Positions 31,606 to 43,636 are shown, counted from the stretch's first letter. The stretch: DNA of 64,000 nt from Zygnema cylindricum (GCA_037447655.1 JBBHKE010000580.1:47250-111249); one strand, 5' to 3'. Notes: generated from the sequence alone by a model not told the origin. Translations and numbers: made by a program.

Positions 31606-32626
31606 TTCTTTGTGCTCAGTTCCACCACAGAATGCAAAGTTACATTATAAGATTAGGACACATTCACCCACTTTGACTTTCCCTTAGAAATGCAGCCTCT
31701 CTGGTTGACAAAAACTCTGACCGATTTCACCTCGTTTTACGTGGACTCCCCTAAGTCCGCAACAAAAAGAATCACTGAAAATGGTCAAATAAATTGATAG
31801 TTATAATTGGCTATAGATTGCCACTTATACAAGGTGCTCTCTGGGAGAGACAGCTACCTACCCAAAATTTTCTAAGTCCTATTCCCCCTGTAAAACTCCA
31901 TCTTTTGAAGTACGGTACCAATCAAATCATCGTGTCTTACACAAAAGTACAAGTGCCGGTGTACTTTTTGTACGGCCATTGTACAACATGGACAAAATGT
32001 CGACACGTGTCATATAAGGATTCGTTCTTGTAATCCTCGGAGATGCCGCGATCCAATGTAGTTGTTCCACGTGTCAGTTGATGTGGAGGTGACTGGAAAT
32101 TGCCAAAATCGTATTCCGCGATCTTTGCATCATTGTCGGCCGTTTGATCAAACCGGAATTCACTCTTAGCTGTAGTAAACATTTGAGCAATACTTGTTTC
32201 ACGTTTGAAACAATTTCGAGATACCTGTTTCCAAATGTTCCGTGCGTCGTACAATGTCAACTGTATCTATGCACTAAGTATCTAATTGTCGTCAAACGAA
32301 TTAATCTACGTGTGACAATTTATATGAATGTCAAACCCTATATTCGTAACACTAGTCCTAGACTTAACGGTTAGAACTAACGGCTACGGCGACATAACAG
32401 ACGGTAGGTACTAGGATCAATTCCTCGGTTCGTCAGGTGCCTTTTGGTAAATCTACCTAATCCACCCCCTGTGTCTCTAGTGAGCTTAGGCAGCCATGGC
32501 TCTAGCTCCCTATCCAGCCTTCAGTGACTACAACAAGTGTGGGGGCTTGGAGAGGGGAGTTAGAGGCAGAGTGCCTCTGCGTTTTTCTAACCTATTACAA
32601 ACCTAGAAAATACACAAATATCAACA
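31606..32626 (-). mobile_element. family-C LTR a (minus), second part
   Basis: Completes the minus LTR begun at 27238. Junctions share TTTGTG, compatible with a slightly eroded target duplication. It ends with inverted TGTTGATATTTGTG at 32626. Carries GACACGTGTCAT, CCACGTGTCA and GTAC clusters. Confidence 0.85.
32365..32445 (+). promoter_or_regulatory. antisense tRNA-like module, LTR a
   Basis: ACGGCTACGGCGACATAAC start, GGATCAATTCC (32414-32424), T4 at 32442-32445. Confidence 0.55.
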
Positions 32627-32947
32627 ACCACAAAATTATTTAGGATCAGTAGATATGAAAGTCGTAGTGGAGGGAAAAACCTCAATAGTTACGTTCTCCG
32701 ACGTATTGTTTACTTCAGAGTTCAACAAAAACCTTATATATACATCTGTATTAGATGATAAAGGTTTTGAAACTGGCACAAGAAAAGGAGTTTTTACAGC
32801 TAGCTTTGATAAAGATGTGTACTTCTCTGCTGAGAAAGGTAGCCAAGGAATGTTTAGGCTTGCTTTAAGTAATGACAAACTCAAAATTTACTATGCTGGT
32901 GTCAATGATATTATGTTGTGGCATAAGATATTTGGGCATGTGAATCT
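32627..32947 (+). pseudogene. family-B copia interior, protease/integrase N-terminal part
   Basis: Plus-strand coding resumes mid-protease region with EGKTSIVTFSDVLF, LDDKGFETGTRKGVF, AEKGSQGMFRLAL and the integrase zinc finger start IYYAGVNDIMLWHKIFGHVNL. The family-A element interrupts it after GHVNL; the same frame continues at 37423. The 5' part (primer site, Gag) is not present to the left, where the C complex begins. Confidence 0.85.
32943..32947. repeat. target-site duplication AATCT, left (element A1)
   Basis: AATCT before the A1 5' LTR; identical AATCT at 37418-37422 after the 3' LTR. Confidence 0.9.
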
Positions 32948-34001
32948 TGTAGAAATTAATGGTCCATTTTTAGTATTTTCTAAGTCTAAATAGAAATATA
33001 GAAAGAAGCCGAGGCAGTCTACCTCTAACTTCTCTCTCCAACTCTCAAACTTGTCGCAGTCACTGAGAAATTGGAGAGGGAGCTAAACCATGGCTACCTA
33101 AGCTATCCAGAGGTTTACGGGAAATATATATTAGTAAGGGGTTTATTTACTAAAAGGTATGTGCCGGCCACAGGATTTGATCCTGATACCTACCGGCCGG
33201 CAGACAGACAGTAGCCGGTAGCCTTAGCCGTTAAGTCTAGAACTAGTGTTACGTACAATTTGGTTTGATAATTAACTAAACATTAATACGTAGGATAATT
33301 CATTTAACTGTAATTGTTTACGGGATACATAGATCCGGTAATATAAAAGTACGGATTACGGTACGGATAAGAAATCAATACGACGCATTTATTTTTTTAG
33401 CGAAACGAATACTGCGCATTTATTTATTACGGCTACGATTAAATGTGAATTAAATCGGACGGCCGGAATTAGCGCCGAGATCGCGGAAGAAGATTTCGGC
33501 GTTTTGTGGTCATTGCCACATCGGATGACACGTGGCGAAATTACATTGGATCGTGGTATCTTCGGAGATTCCGGCACCGAATCCGGATATGACATGTGTC
33601 GACATTTAGGCCATATCATACAGTGTCCGTACATAAAGTACAGCAGCAGCTGTTCTTTTGCGTACAAAACTGTAATCTGATTGGTTTCGTACATCAACAG
33701 GTAGAGTTTGTGAGAGAGATAGGACTTAGGAAAATTAGGAGATAGGACCCTCTCTTCCAGAAAGCTTCGGTACAAAAGGTCAACTTTGACCCTCCATAAC
33801 TTACTGCTCAGGGGAGCAAATTCAGAGATTCTTTTTGCTATCGACTTAGGGGAGTCTTGTCTTCACAGGGGTGCTGGTGGTCAGAGTTTTTGTTTGCCAG
33901 GGTGGTAGTTGTTTTTGCTGAAACACAAAGGGGTCAGGATTATCCTAGAGGCTTCTTGAAAGCTGTCCACTCTGAGGACTTATGGATGTCTCAGAGTTTC
34001 A
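32948..34001 (+). mobile_element. family-A copia A1, 5' LTR
   Basis: 1054 bp, TGTAGAAATTAATGG to CAGAGTTTCA. Modules as in the other families, with TGACACGTGGCG, a GTAC cluster, GATTGG, and CTCTCTTCCAGAAAG. The TATA position reads GTACAAAA, so the core promoter is weak or lost. The hairpin region reads GACTTAGGGGAGTC. Confidence 0.9.
33152..33236 (-). promoter_or_regulatory. antisense tRNA-like module, A1 5' LTR
   Basis: Start TTAACGGCTAAGGCTACCGG, B-box-like GGATCAAATCC (33173-33183) within a CAGGA...TCCTG T-arm, T4 at 33152-33155. Confidence 0.6.
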
Positions 34002-34016
34002 GGTTATGGGCCCACC
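34002..34016 (+). other. primer binding site, A1
   Basis: GGTTATGGGCCCACC abutting the LTR; Gag ATG at 34006. Confidence 0.85.
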
Positions 34017-35093
34017 CTCTAGGGTACCAATCTTTTATGGAACTAGCTTCATATACTGGGAAAGTATGATGATAGGAGCTCTATGCGAAAAAAGGTTTTG
34101 GGGGATAGTGAGTGGACGGTTGGGGCGTCCATCAAGTCTTGGAATTCCTCCAGGGTTTGGAGGAAGCAGATTCACCAAGAAAGAGGATCCACCTTCAATC
34201 GAGGAAACAAAAGAAGGAGAGGTGGTGGACAAAGGAAAGGAGAAGGAGGCGACCACACCAATAGCAACTTGTTCGGCATTCATGTCACCTATTCCGAGGA
34301 ACGAGGAGAATGATACACAAACCTGTACTTCAACAATATGGCGGTAATGCACCTCATCCAACGCCATCTCACTCAAGGACTTCCATGTCCTCATTTGCAG
34401 GTAGAAAGGACATCCGATCTTTGGATGGCTCTCATAGAGATGTACCGAAGTAGTACGATTCAGTAACAACAGTTGGCTGATCAGAAAGTTAAGGAGCATG
34501 TATACAAAGGGGGGAAGATGTTGGATTTTTGTAATGAGCTTGCTACACTCTTCATGGAGCTAGAGAGTGCGGGAAAAGATTTTAGTGGAAAAGAAAAGGT
34601 TAACTGTTTACTGATGAAGTTACCCGATGAGTTCGAGAACATAGTCAACCGTGTGCAAGACTTGCCTGACTCAAGGTGGATATGGGACTCAGTGGTAGGG
34701 ATGATTCTCGTTCGGGAGAATACGATTGAGATCCGAAGGGGAGGAAAGAGTGGCCAAGCCTTGGCAACTGCGACCGATTGGAGGAACAAGGATTCCCGGA
34801 AACTGGTCAGAAACTATGGGGGGAGGGAACACAAAAATTAGACTGACGAGTTCGGACCAAGGGCTCCCAAAGGTTTATGTCATTTTTGTAAGAAACCTGG
34901 GCAATATATGGTAGAGTGCACTAAGCTAAACGAGCTTCGGTTAAAGGAGGGGCGGACCGATGGTACCGCGAGAAGAAAGAAAAAGGCCCTTGTGACACAG
35001 GTTCATGAGGCGGAATCCGAGAACGAGGACGATGAGCTCCTTTTAGATGAGGAGTTGGAGGCGACAAATGAGGTCGAAATTCCACGAAGGTAG
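34006..35093 (+). pseudogene. A1 gag
   Basis: Opens MGPPSRVPIFYGTSFIYW; this is the only copy in the window that keeps the tryptophan codon. It reads KRFWGIVSG, breaks near 34340, then resumes with YKGGKMLDFCNEL and LMKLPDEFENIV (34473-34841). After another frameshift comes the knuckle CHFCKKPGQYMVEC, in which the zinc-binding His is Gln, then an acidic tail. Confidence 0.85.
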
Positions 35094-35111
35094 AAATGTG
35101 CTTACGGTGGA

Positions 35112-36182
35112 TTGAAAGGTGAAGCTGGTTGGATTGTAGATTCAGGTGCCTCCATGCACATGTGTAATGATAGACACCTGTTCACTAAGATAAGAAATAT
35201 TCCCACCGTAGAGATAGAGTACGGGGATGGGAAGATAGTTACCACTACTCTTGTAGAATCGGTAGATTTGAAAGTGTTAGTAGAAGGAAAGACATCCATA
35301 GTAACATTATCCGATGTATTGTTTATTCCGGAACTGAACAAAGACCTCATCTCTACATCCGTATTAGATGATAAGGGTTTTTTTACTAGCACTGGGGAAG
35401 GAGTCTTTACTGCTAGTTTTGAGGAGGATGTCTATTTCATTGCAGAGAAAGGTAGCCATGGGATGTTTAGGCTGGTTTTAAGTAATGAAAAGAAGAAACT
35501 TTATTATGCTGGTGTTCATGATATTATGATGTGGCATAAGAGGCTTGGGCATGTGAATCTAGACAAGTTAAGAGAGATGAAAAAGATGGGAGTGGTGGAA
35601 GGGATTAAGTTTAGTGAGAATGATAATATAAGTGATTGTAGTGGATGTGCTCAAGGTAAAACACACAGATTACCCTTTCCTAAAACAACCACCTATAAGG
35701 GAGAAAAAATTCTAGATCTAGTACACACAGATATTTGGGGACCGGCTAAAGTGCCCTCACCGGGGGGGAAGAGATTTATGATGACTATCACTAATGATTG
35801 GTCTCGGTATTCCCGAGTGTATTTTTTGAAAAACAAGTCCGAAGCTCAGGATTGTTTTAGACAATATAAAGCATGGAGCGAAAAACTCCATGAAACTCCA
35901 ATCAAGAGAATAAGGAGTGACAATGGTGGAGAGTATACTTCTAACCAGTTTGAGGATTTTTTGAGGGAAGATGGGGTCCAACACCAAAAGACAGTTCCAA
36001 AAAACTCAGAACAGAATCGGAGAGCTGAAAGGTTAAATAGAACACTAAGTGATAGTGCTAGAAGTATGTTGTCAGATAAGAAGATAGGAAAAAGGTTTTG
36101 GGCAGAAGCAATGAACTGTGTTAATTACCTCAAAAATAGAGTTCTTACTTCAACCATAAAAGATCAAACACCTTATGAGTGA
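35112..36182 (+). pseudogene. A1 protease and integrase
   Basis: Open for 356 codons. Protease active site WIVDSGASMHMC at the start. Integrase zinc finger with WHKRLGH and CSGCAQGK; core catalytic residues visible as VHTDIWGP, RSDNGGEYTS and AERLN (Asp, Asp, Glu). The usual QNGVAER reads QNRRAER. It ends at a TGA just after the core (YE*); coding similarity continues. Confidence 0.88.
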
Positions 36183-37040
36183 TGGACATGCCGGAAACCA
36201 GACGTATCTCACTTAAAGGTTTTCGGCAGTCAAGTATTCAGTCTAGATACAGATCGGTCTAATTGGAAGTTAGATCCTAAAGCAAATCCGTGATACTTAT
36301 TAGGATATGGTGAGGATGTTAAAGGATATAGAGTTTATGATCTAAAAAGGGAAGATATAATCTTAATAAAGCATCTAGTAGTTATAGATGAAGGAAAGTC
36401 TGTGGATCCCTTCAAATATACGAAGTCAATAAAAATCAGATTTGAGTCAGAAAATTTTGATGACTTTAAGCTTCCTAACTATCCAGGTTTTAGAGAAGAT
36501 GACATTCTTGCAAGTACAAATCAGACCGAAAAGGACTCGGCTGTGGAAACTCCAGTGACAACTCTACCCGAAGCGGAAGATGTGGTGGAAATTGATTCGG
36601 AATCAAGGGATAGGGGAGAAGCCGAGTTTGTTCGAAAGAATCCACGAGAACCATCTATTCCGGCCTCAGATTTTGAGGGGGGAATGAGAAGTAGCAAAAG
36701 ACTACAAGAAAAACAGGTTAATAACAAGGTAACTAAACTATCTCATCAAGATGAACCTCATACTTATGGAGAGGCGATGACTTGTCCAGAAAGAAATCGG
36801 TGGAAAACAACCATCAATGAGGAGATGGCCTCAATTATGGCAGCCGATACTTGGGAGTTGGTGGATTGTCCACCTAATCGAAAAACAATCAGTTGTAAGT
36901 GGGTTTTCAAATTAAAACTGAACGCTGATAACACAATCGAGCGCTACAAGGACCAACTAGTGGCAAAGGGATTTACACAAGAGGAGGGAATTAACTACGA
37001 GGAAACCTTTGCCCGGTGGTCAGATTTCCCTCGCTCCGCA
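36183..37040 (+). pseudogene. A1 integrase tail and start of reverse transcriptase
   Basis: Continues with HLKVFGSQVFSLD, GYRVYDLKR, an acidic linker (36402 onwards) and the RT start: CPERNRWKTTINEEM, WVFKLKLNADNTIERYK and LVAKGFTQEEGINYEETFA. Coding stops at about 37040, where sequence jumps into the middle of a family-A LTR. The catalytic half of RT and all RNase H are deleted. Confidence 0.85.
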
Positions 37041-37417
37041 AAAACAAAGTAAAGTACAGCGGCAGCTGTACTTTTGCGTACAAAACTGTAATCTGATTGG
37101 TTCCGTACATCAACAGATAGAGTTTGTGAGAGAGATAGGACTTAGAAAAATTAGGAGATCGGACCCTCTCTCCCAGAGAGCTTCTGTACAAAAGGTCAAC
37201 TTTGACCCTCCATAACTTATTGCTCAGGGGAGCAAATTCAGATATTCTTTTTGCTATCAACTTAAGGGAGTCTTGTCTTCACAAGGGTGCAGGTGGTTAG
37301 AGTTTTTGTCTGCCAGGGTGGCAGTTGTTTTTGCTAAAACACAAAGCGGTCAGGATTATCCTAGAGGCTTCGTGAAAGCTGTCCACTCTGAGGACTTATG
37401 GACGTCTCAGAGTTTCA
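37041..37417 (+). mobile_element. A1 3' LTR, 5'-truncated
   Basis: Last 375 bp or so of a family-A LTR, from the GTACAGCGGCAGCTGTAC region to CAGAGTTTCA, followed by AATCT. The deletion removed the upstream LTR, including its tRNA-like module and polypurine tract. Confidence 0.85.
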
Positions 37418-37422
37418 AATCT
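37418..37422. repeat. target-site duplication AATCT, right (element A1)
   Basis: Identical to 32943-32947; removing 32948-37422 restores the family-B reading line. Confidence 0.9.
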
Positions 37423-38510
37423 AGAAAAGCTAAAAGGAATGAAAAAGATGGGAGTAGTTGAAGGGATACGTTTTTTGGAAAATGATAATTTAAGTGATTG
37501 CAATTGGTGTGCTTAGGGTTAAACACACAGGTTACCATTTCCAAAAGAAGCAACTTATAAAGGAAAAAAAGCCCTTGATTTGGTACACACGAACATTTGG
37601 GGACCGGCAAGAGTGCCATCACCTGGAGGAAAAAGATTTATGCTAACCATTACCGATGATTGGTCTCTGTACTCCCGGGTATACTTTCTGGAAAACAAAT
37701 CAAAAACTCTGGAGTATTTCAAACTATATAAAGCATGGGCTAAGAAGCTTCACGAGACCTCAATAAAAAGAGTAAGAAGAGACAATGGAGGGGAATATAC
37801 CTCCAATCAGTTTGAGGAGTTCTTAAGAGAGGATGGTGTGCAACATCAAAAGACAGTTCCGGAAAACCCGAAATAGAATGGTGTTGCCGAGAGATTAAAT
37901 ATGACACTGAATGATAGTGCCCGGAGTATGTTGTCAGATAAAAGGATAGGAAAACGATTTTGGGCCAAGGCTATGAATTGTACTAATTATTTGAGAAATA
38001 GAGTACTTACATCGGCGGTGAAATACCAAACTCCATATGAGAGATTGACCGACGGAAAACCAAATCTATCTCACTTAAAGGTTTTCGGTAGTAAAGTCTT
38101 TAGTTTAGATACAGAAAGATCTAACTGAAAACTAGATCCTAAAGGGAAACCCGGATACCTACTAGGATATGATGAGGATGTAAAAGGGTATAGAGTGTAT
38201 AATCGAAAAAGAGAAGATATAATTCTAGTAAAACACCTGGTAGCTATGGATGAAGGGAAGTCAGTAGATCCCTTCAAATCCTCAAAGTCTGTCAGAATCA
38301 GATTTGCGTCAGACAATTCTGATGACTTTCACCTTTCTAACTATCCGGGTCTCCAAGAAGATGATACTCTTGCAGGGTCGGACGATATCCTTGCAGGCTC
38401 AAAACAGACTGAGAAAGACTTGAAAACATCGATGACACCTATATTTGAAGCGGAAGGCGTGGTGAAACTGATATGGATCAAAGGGACGGGGGAGAAGCCG
38501 TGGTGATTCA
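37423..38510 (+). pseudogene. family-B integrase (continued)
   Basis: Continues from GHVNL: MKKMGVVEGIRF, CNWCA-stop, THRLPFPKE, then the core VHTNIWGP with the first catalytic Asp changed to Asn, RRDNGGEYTS and, after a TAG in ENPK, NGVAERLN. The tail shows HLKVFGSKVFSLD and GYRVYNRKRED. At least four stops. Confidence 0.85.
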
Positions 38511-40203
38511 AAAGAATCCACGCGAACCCTCTATTCCGGCTGTAAATTTTGATGGAGGAAGAAGAACCTGCAAAAGGCTTGAAGATAAACAAGTTAACAA
38601 CAAGGTAACTAAACTTTCTCATCCTGATAAACCTCAAACATATGGAGAGGCAATGAACTGCCCGGAGAGAAACGGGTGGAAGACAGCCATTAATGAAGAG
38701 ATAGCTTCAATCATGGCGGCTGATACATGGGAATTGGTGGATTGTCCACCTGATCGCAAACTAATTGGATGAAAGTGGGTTTTCAAGTCAAAACTAAATC
38801 CTGACAATACTATTGAGCGGTATAAGGCACGGTTAATGGCCAAAGGTTTTACTCAGAAAGAGGGAATAGACTACAAAAAAACCTTTGCTCCGGTCGTCAG
38901 ATTTCCCTCGGTCAGGATACTTCTCAATCTGGCAGCTGTAGAAGACATGGAAGTACACCATATAGTCATCAAAACTGCCTTCTTGCATGGAGATCTAGAG
39001 GAGGAGATCTTCATGCCACAACCGGAAGGATTCGTGGAACAGGGAGAAGAAAGGTATGCAAGCTGATCAAATCACTCTATGGTTTGAAACAGGCGCCCAG
39101 ACAGTGGAACAAGAAACTTGATGAGTTCCTTACTGGTCTGGGATACATTTGGATCAGTTCAGATCATTTAATTTATGTTTTTGAAGATGAGAAAGGTGTC
39201 ATCTTTATTGCAATTTACGTTGATGATTTGCTTGTTCTGAGTAAGTCAATGGAGAAAATCAACAACTAAAAACTTAACTGAAGAGAAGATTTGAGATGAA
39301 GGACATGGGGGAGGCAAGATATATTCTGGGAATACAAGTAGGAAGAGATAGAGAAAAGACAATAGTTAGACTAACTCAGAAAGAGGCATTTAGAAACATG
39401 TTGGAAAAATTTCAGATGGACAAAGCCAACAGTTGTACAACTCTATCTAAAGAAGGGAAGTGAGGGGAATGAAGAAGGAGACATCCTAATTCTAGATGAT
39501 GAACTAGGTCCAGAAGAGAGAAAGTTCATGCACACTATGCCATATAGATAGGTAGTGGGTAGTCAGATTTATTTCATGAATTGTACCAAACCGGATTTGG
39601 CAGTAGCTGTAGGAGTGCTAAGTAGGAGTCTAACTCCTACCAAAAGGGATTGGGAAGCTGCTAAGAGGGTCCTCAGATATCTCATAGGAACTAGGGATCT
39701 ATGGTTGTATCTGGGTGGGGAAAATACTGACATCACCACTTGGAGTGATGCCAGCTATGGGGATGCTCCGATGCGAAGATGTACATCTGGATATGTGTTG
39801 TATGTGGGGAATGGTGCTTGTTGCTGGAGCAGTAAGCAGCAAAAGGTCATTGCTCAGTCCACTATCGAGGCTCAGTATATGGCATCTTGCTCTACTGTGA
39901 AAGAATTGATGTGGGTCAAATCCTTGCTTGGTGAATTGGGACATCTTAAGATTGGAATTCAGAAAAATATTATGTGATAATCAAGCAGCGATTGCAATTG
40001 CTGTTAATCCTAAACATCACTTCAAAGAAAAGCAAATGGATATCAGACTTAGCTTTGTTAGGGAAAAGGTGGAGAACAAAAATATAAGTCTAGAATATAG
40101 ACCTGAAAGTGAAATGGTGGCAGACATGATGACAAAGCTTGTGCCTTCTTCTAAATTAATATTTTGCAAAGAGAAGTGTGGACTTAAACTAAAAGGTGAC
40201 TAG
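38511..40203 (+). pseudogene. family-B reverse transcriptase and RNase H
   Basis: RT blocks: WVFKSKLNPDNTIERYK, FTQKEGIDYKKTFAPVV, VIKTAFLHGDLEEEIFM, LYGLKQAPRQWN and the intact FIAIYVDDLLVLS near 39200. RNase H: TTWSDASYGDAPMRRCTSGY, VLYVGNGACCWSSKQQ, STIEAQYMASC (the usual AEY is AQY) and FKEKQMDIRLSFVREKV. It ends with MVADMMTKLVPSS and a stop at 40201. Stops and frameshifts at 38772, 39066, 39269 and near 39470. Confidence 0.88.
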
Positions 40204-40216
40204 AAAATAAGGGGAG
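40204..40216 (+). other. polypurine tract, family B
   Basis: AAAATAAGGGGAG directly before the LTR TG; the same motif precedes the A2 3' LTR. Confidence 0.75.
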
Positions 40217-41188
40217 TGTTGAAATTAAAAGGTTTTTTTATTTTTTAATGAGGAAGGAAAAGCAAAGGCAGCCTGCTTCTAACTTCTATCTCTAGCCCCA
40301 TACTTGTCATAGTCACTGGAGGCTGAAGAACAAGCTTAAGCCATGGCTGCCTATGCTTTTCCTAGAGTCAAAAGGTAGTCCTTTGTTAAACTTATCAAAA
40401 AGGTTAGCTGACCCAGGATTTGATCCTGGTACCTACCGTCCGTCTTTTTAGACAAGCGTCGTTACCATGTAGCCTAGCACCTGTGTCGAGGTATATAGGG
40501 TACGATAGCTACTTAAAGATGTACAAATAGGAAAGCTCATTTAACTGATGAACGGACCATAATCACATAGATATAGTTAGATAGAATCACATCTAAAAGT
40601 ACTGCTTGTATTATAACAGCTATAAATTAAGGTCGATATCAATCAGACGACGGAGAAAGAAGCCGGCATCGCGGAATAGACGAATTTGTGGTTTGCGGCC
40701 ACAACCACGTCAGGTGACACGTGGCAACATTACATTGGATATCTACATCTCCGAGACATACCATGGCGAACCCAGAAATGGCAAGCGTCACCTTCTTGGA
40801 CATGTCGTACACTGGCCGTACAGAAAGTACTCTGGGCGAAGTACCTTTCGGTACTGTACACTTAATTGATTGGCTTTGTACTTTAGTAATAGAGGGATAA
40901 GAGAGGGGTTCAGGTCTTGGAAAATATTTGGTAGCAGCCTCTCTCCGAGAGTGCTTTTATATAAAAGGTCATCTTTGATCATTGATAATTTTTTTACTGC
41001 TCAAGGGAGCAAATTCAAGGATTCTTTTTGTGGTAGACTTAGGGGAGTCAGCTCTTCCAAGGGGTGCAATTTGGTCAGTCTGTATTCTGTCAGGGTGTCA
41101 ACAATATTCAAACATAGCTTAAACAACTGAGGTTATCCTAGAGGCTTCTAGCAAGTTGCCCACTCTGAGTACCAATGGAGGTATCAGA
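40217..41188 (+). mobile_element. family-B copia 3' LTR
   Basis: Starts TGTTGAAATTAAAAGG; it ends near GGTATCAGA with the last few bases and the target duplication eroded. Contains GGTGACACGTGGCAAC, GTAC cluster, ATTGGC, CTCTCTCCGAGAG, TATAAAA near 40960. To its right gypsy-1 integrase coding (minus) resumes. Confidence 0.85.
40397..40480 (-). promoter_or_regulatory. antisense tRNA-like module, family B right
   Basis: TAGGCTACATGGTAACGACG start, B-box-like GGATCAAATCC (40416-40426), T5 at 40397-40401. Confidence 0.6.
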
Positions 41189-41189
41189 T

Positions 41190-41513
41190 TTGCTCGCACT
41201 GTTGTACGCCAACTCAATTGCCGTCAAATGGGTCACCGTGATGGCGGAATATCTCACAAAAGAATAAATCTGCCACATCTCGCGCTGTGGCTGTGGTTTT
41301 CGTGGGTAAGAAATGGGCCATTTTTGTCAAGTAATCCACGACGACCAAGATGGAGTCATAGCCTTCCCAAGTAAACCCAAAAGCCACGATGAAATCCATC
41401 GAAATTGCCTCCCAAAGAACAGATTGGTATCGGGAGGCGTTGTAAATGGCCTTAGTGATTCGATTCCGATTTATTCCTATTACAAGAGTCACACGTCCGG
41501 ACATACTCCGCAA
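41190..41513 (-). pseudogene. gypsy-1 integrase core, N-terminal half
   Basis: Reads YQSVLWEAISMDFIVAFG, ILVVVDYLTKMAHFLP, then FRHHGDP. After an apparent deletion of the second catalytic Asp region it continues with IELAYNSASK, where family B interrupts it; the continuation HSSTNATPF is at 15438 and below. Confidence 0.85.
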
Positions 41514-42039
41514 CGTCTCGTGTCATGTTCGACCAGTAATACGCCTTAGCGACATGTGTAATTGTTTTATCACGCCCGAAATGTCCACTGAGCGGCTCAT
41601 CATGATTTCGTTGAAGTATCGCATGGCGTAACTCATGGTTTGTTGGAACGTAAAGTCTGGTTGTCTGACTTTGTCTGTACCGCCACATACCATTGGCGTT
41701 TCCAATTAATACCTTCCATTTACTGAGTTCCTTGATTGTCTTGTCTTCGTCGTATGCGGCTTTAATCCTCTTTAACCATAGTTCGTCCACTTGTACCGTA
41801 ATGGTCACTACGGTGAGTTTCGGATCTTGCGCTTTGTCCGGCGCTGCGGTGTTCTTTTTCACAGGTCTTTTGTTTCCCTCCTCCGATGCTTGCAGTCGTT
41901 GCTCCGTCACTTGCGCAGCTACTCCGGGTCTCCTCGACAGCGTATCTACCAGGTTTGTCTTACCCGGTTTGTACTCAATAGCGAGTTCCGGCCCGAAGGT
42001 CTTAAGAAACGTCATCCATCGCACTTGTTTCTTTGACAA
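41452..42039 (-). pseudogene. gypsy-1 RNase H end, linker and integrase zinc finger
   Basis: Open for 195 codons. VRWMTFLKTFGPELAIEYKP and TNLVDTLSRRP (usual VADALSRRP) close RNase H. A charged linker follows, then the zinc finger as HDEPLSGHFGRDKT and CDSCNRNKS. Confidence 0.85.
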
Positions 42040-42102
42040 CTTCAGCTGTGTTTGAAGATACCGTACGGCGTGGTGATCGGTGATTATCGTGATTCCCTTC
42101 CC

Positions 42103-42393
42103 TTAAAAGTAACACTTCCAAACTTCCAGCGCATTATTAATTGCAATTGTCTCCTTTTCATGGGTGGCCCAGTTAAGTTCCGATGCCTTTAGTTTTCGAC
42201 TGTCGTAGGAAATGGGTTCGAGGCCTTTCCCTTGATCTTGCATAAGGATCGCTCCAATAGCCGTATCGCTAGCGTCGGTGATTATCGTCCAAGGTAACTT
42301 CGGGTTGGGGACAGCAAACATAAGGACGGTAACTAACCGCTCCTTGAGCGTGTCAAAGGCTGCCTTTTGCGTCGTTTTCCACTCGAAGGGCAC
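42103..42393 (-). pseudogene. gypsy-1 RNase H
   Basis: FEWKTTQKAAFDTLKERL, then IITDASDTAIGAIL with the first catalytic Asp, PISYDSRKLKASELNW and HEKETIAINNALEVWKCYF with the catalytic Glu. Bounded by frameshifts on both sides. Confidence 0.85.
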
Positions 42394-42465
42394 GTCATTC
42401 TTGAGTAAGTGCGTAAGTGTTGTAGCAATTTTTGCAAAACCTTCGACAAAATGATGATAATAGGA

Positions 42466-43274
42466 TCATAGTCGTAGAAAGTTATGCAACTTTGTAATGT
42501 TCGTCGGATGCGGCCACTCCTTCCCTGCCCTGGTTTTATTCGGATCCACTGCGATCCCGTCTTGGCTCACCACATGACCCAAAAACTCCATTTTCTCTTT
42601 CAAAAAGTCACATTTACTCCTTTTTGCGTACAACTTGTTCTTCCGAAGGACTTGTAGGATTGTCCGTAGATACTCCAAATGATCCTCCAACATTCGGCTA
42701 TACACTAAGATTTCATCAAAAAAGACGATTACAAAAGCGTCCAAATATTGCCGAAAGATAGATTTTATCAAGTGCATAAAGGTTGTCGATGTGTTGGTTA
42801 ATCCGAACGGCATAACCCGGAATTAGAAATGACCATATCGAGTCCCAAATGCCGTCTTTTCCACATCTTCCTCGGCAATTCTGATTTGGTGATAACCGAT
42901 TCTCAGGTCTATTTTCAAAAAATATTTAGCACCTCGTAGTCAATCCAATAATTTGTTTATCCTCGGTAGAGGGTACGCATTTTTCACTGTTAACTTGTTT
43001 AGTGCTTTGAAATCCACACACATACGAAAACCTCCATCATTCTTATTTACGAAGAGAACGGGGGCTCCGTACGGTGACTTGCTCGGTTTAATTGCTCCGG
43101 CTTCGACCAACTTCGCAAGTTGCTTTTTTGAGTTTGTCCAATTGGCATTCGATTAGCCGGGGGTACTACTCCGAGAATAAGCTCTATCTTGTGCTCCACT
43201 TCGTGCTTCGGAGGTAAGCGATCTGGGAGCGTCGGGGGAAAGACATATACATACTCCTCGAGAAGTTTTGTCAC
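42466..43274 (-). pseudogene. gypsy-1 reverse transcriptase
   Basis: N-terminal LPDRLPPKHEVEHKIEL region, a broken middle, then MPFGLTNTSTTFMHLI and IVFFDEILVYSRMLEDH, in which the second catalytic Asp of the DD pair is Glu. It ends with AKRSKCDFLKEKMEFLGHVVS and HNFLRL. Stops near 42824 and 42939. Confidence 0.85.
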
Positions 43275-43636
43275 GACTTCCGGGGCCTCTTCGGAAGTCT
43301 TTATGGTGTCGTCACTTTCTTTTGAGTCGAAGTCGGGGTCTTTCTAACTCCATTCCTCCGGAATTCCCTCCTTGGCCTCCTGCAGAGGCTGACGACCGCC
43401 ATACTAATTGTTTCCCCTTTCTAGAGTGCCCTCTTTAGCTGTATGGCCGAAAGCAGGCGTCCCTTTTCCGGTCCGTTACCAGCCGCTCCCGCTTTTACCT
43501 CAAACTTTTCTTCACCTTTCCTCACTCTCATCTCGCCACTTCTCCAATCGATTGTCGGATTCCATTTTTGGAGCCACGACTTCCCCTAGATTACCTCATG
43601 GTCTCTAAGAGGTAATACATGAAGAGTGGCATACCA

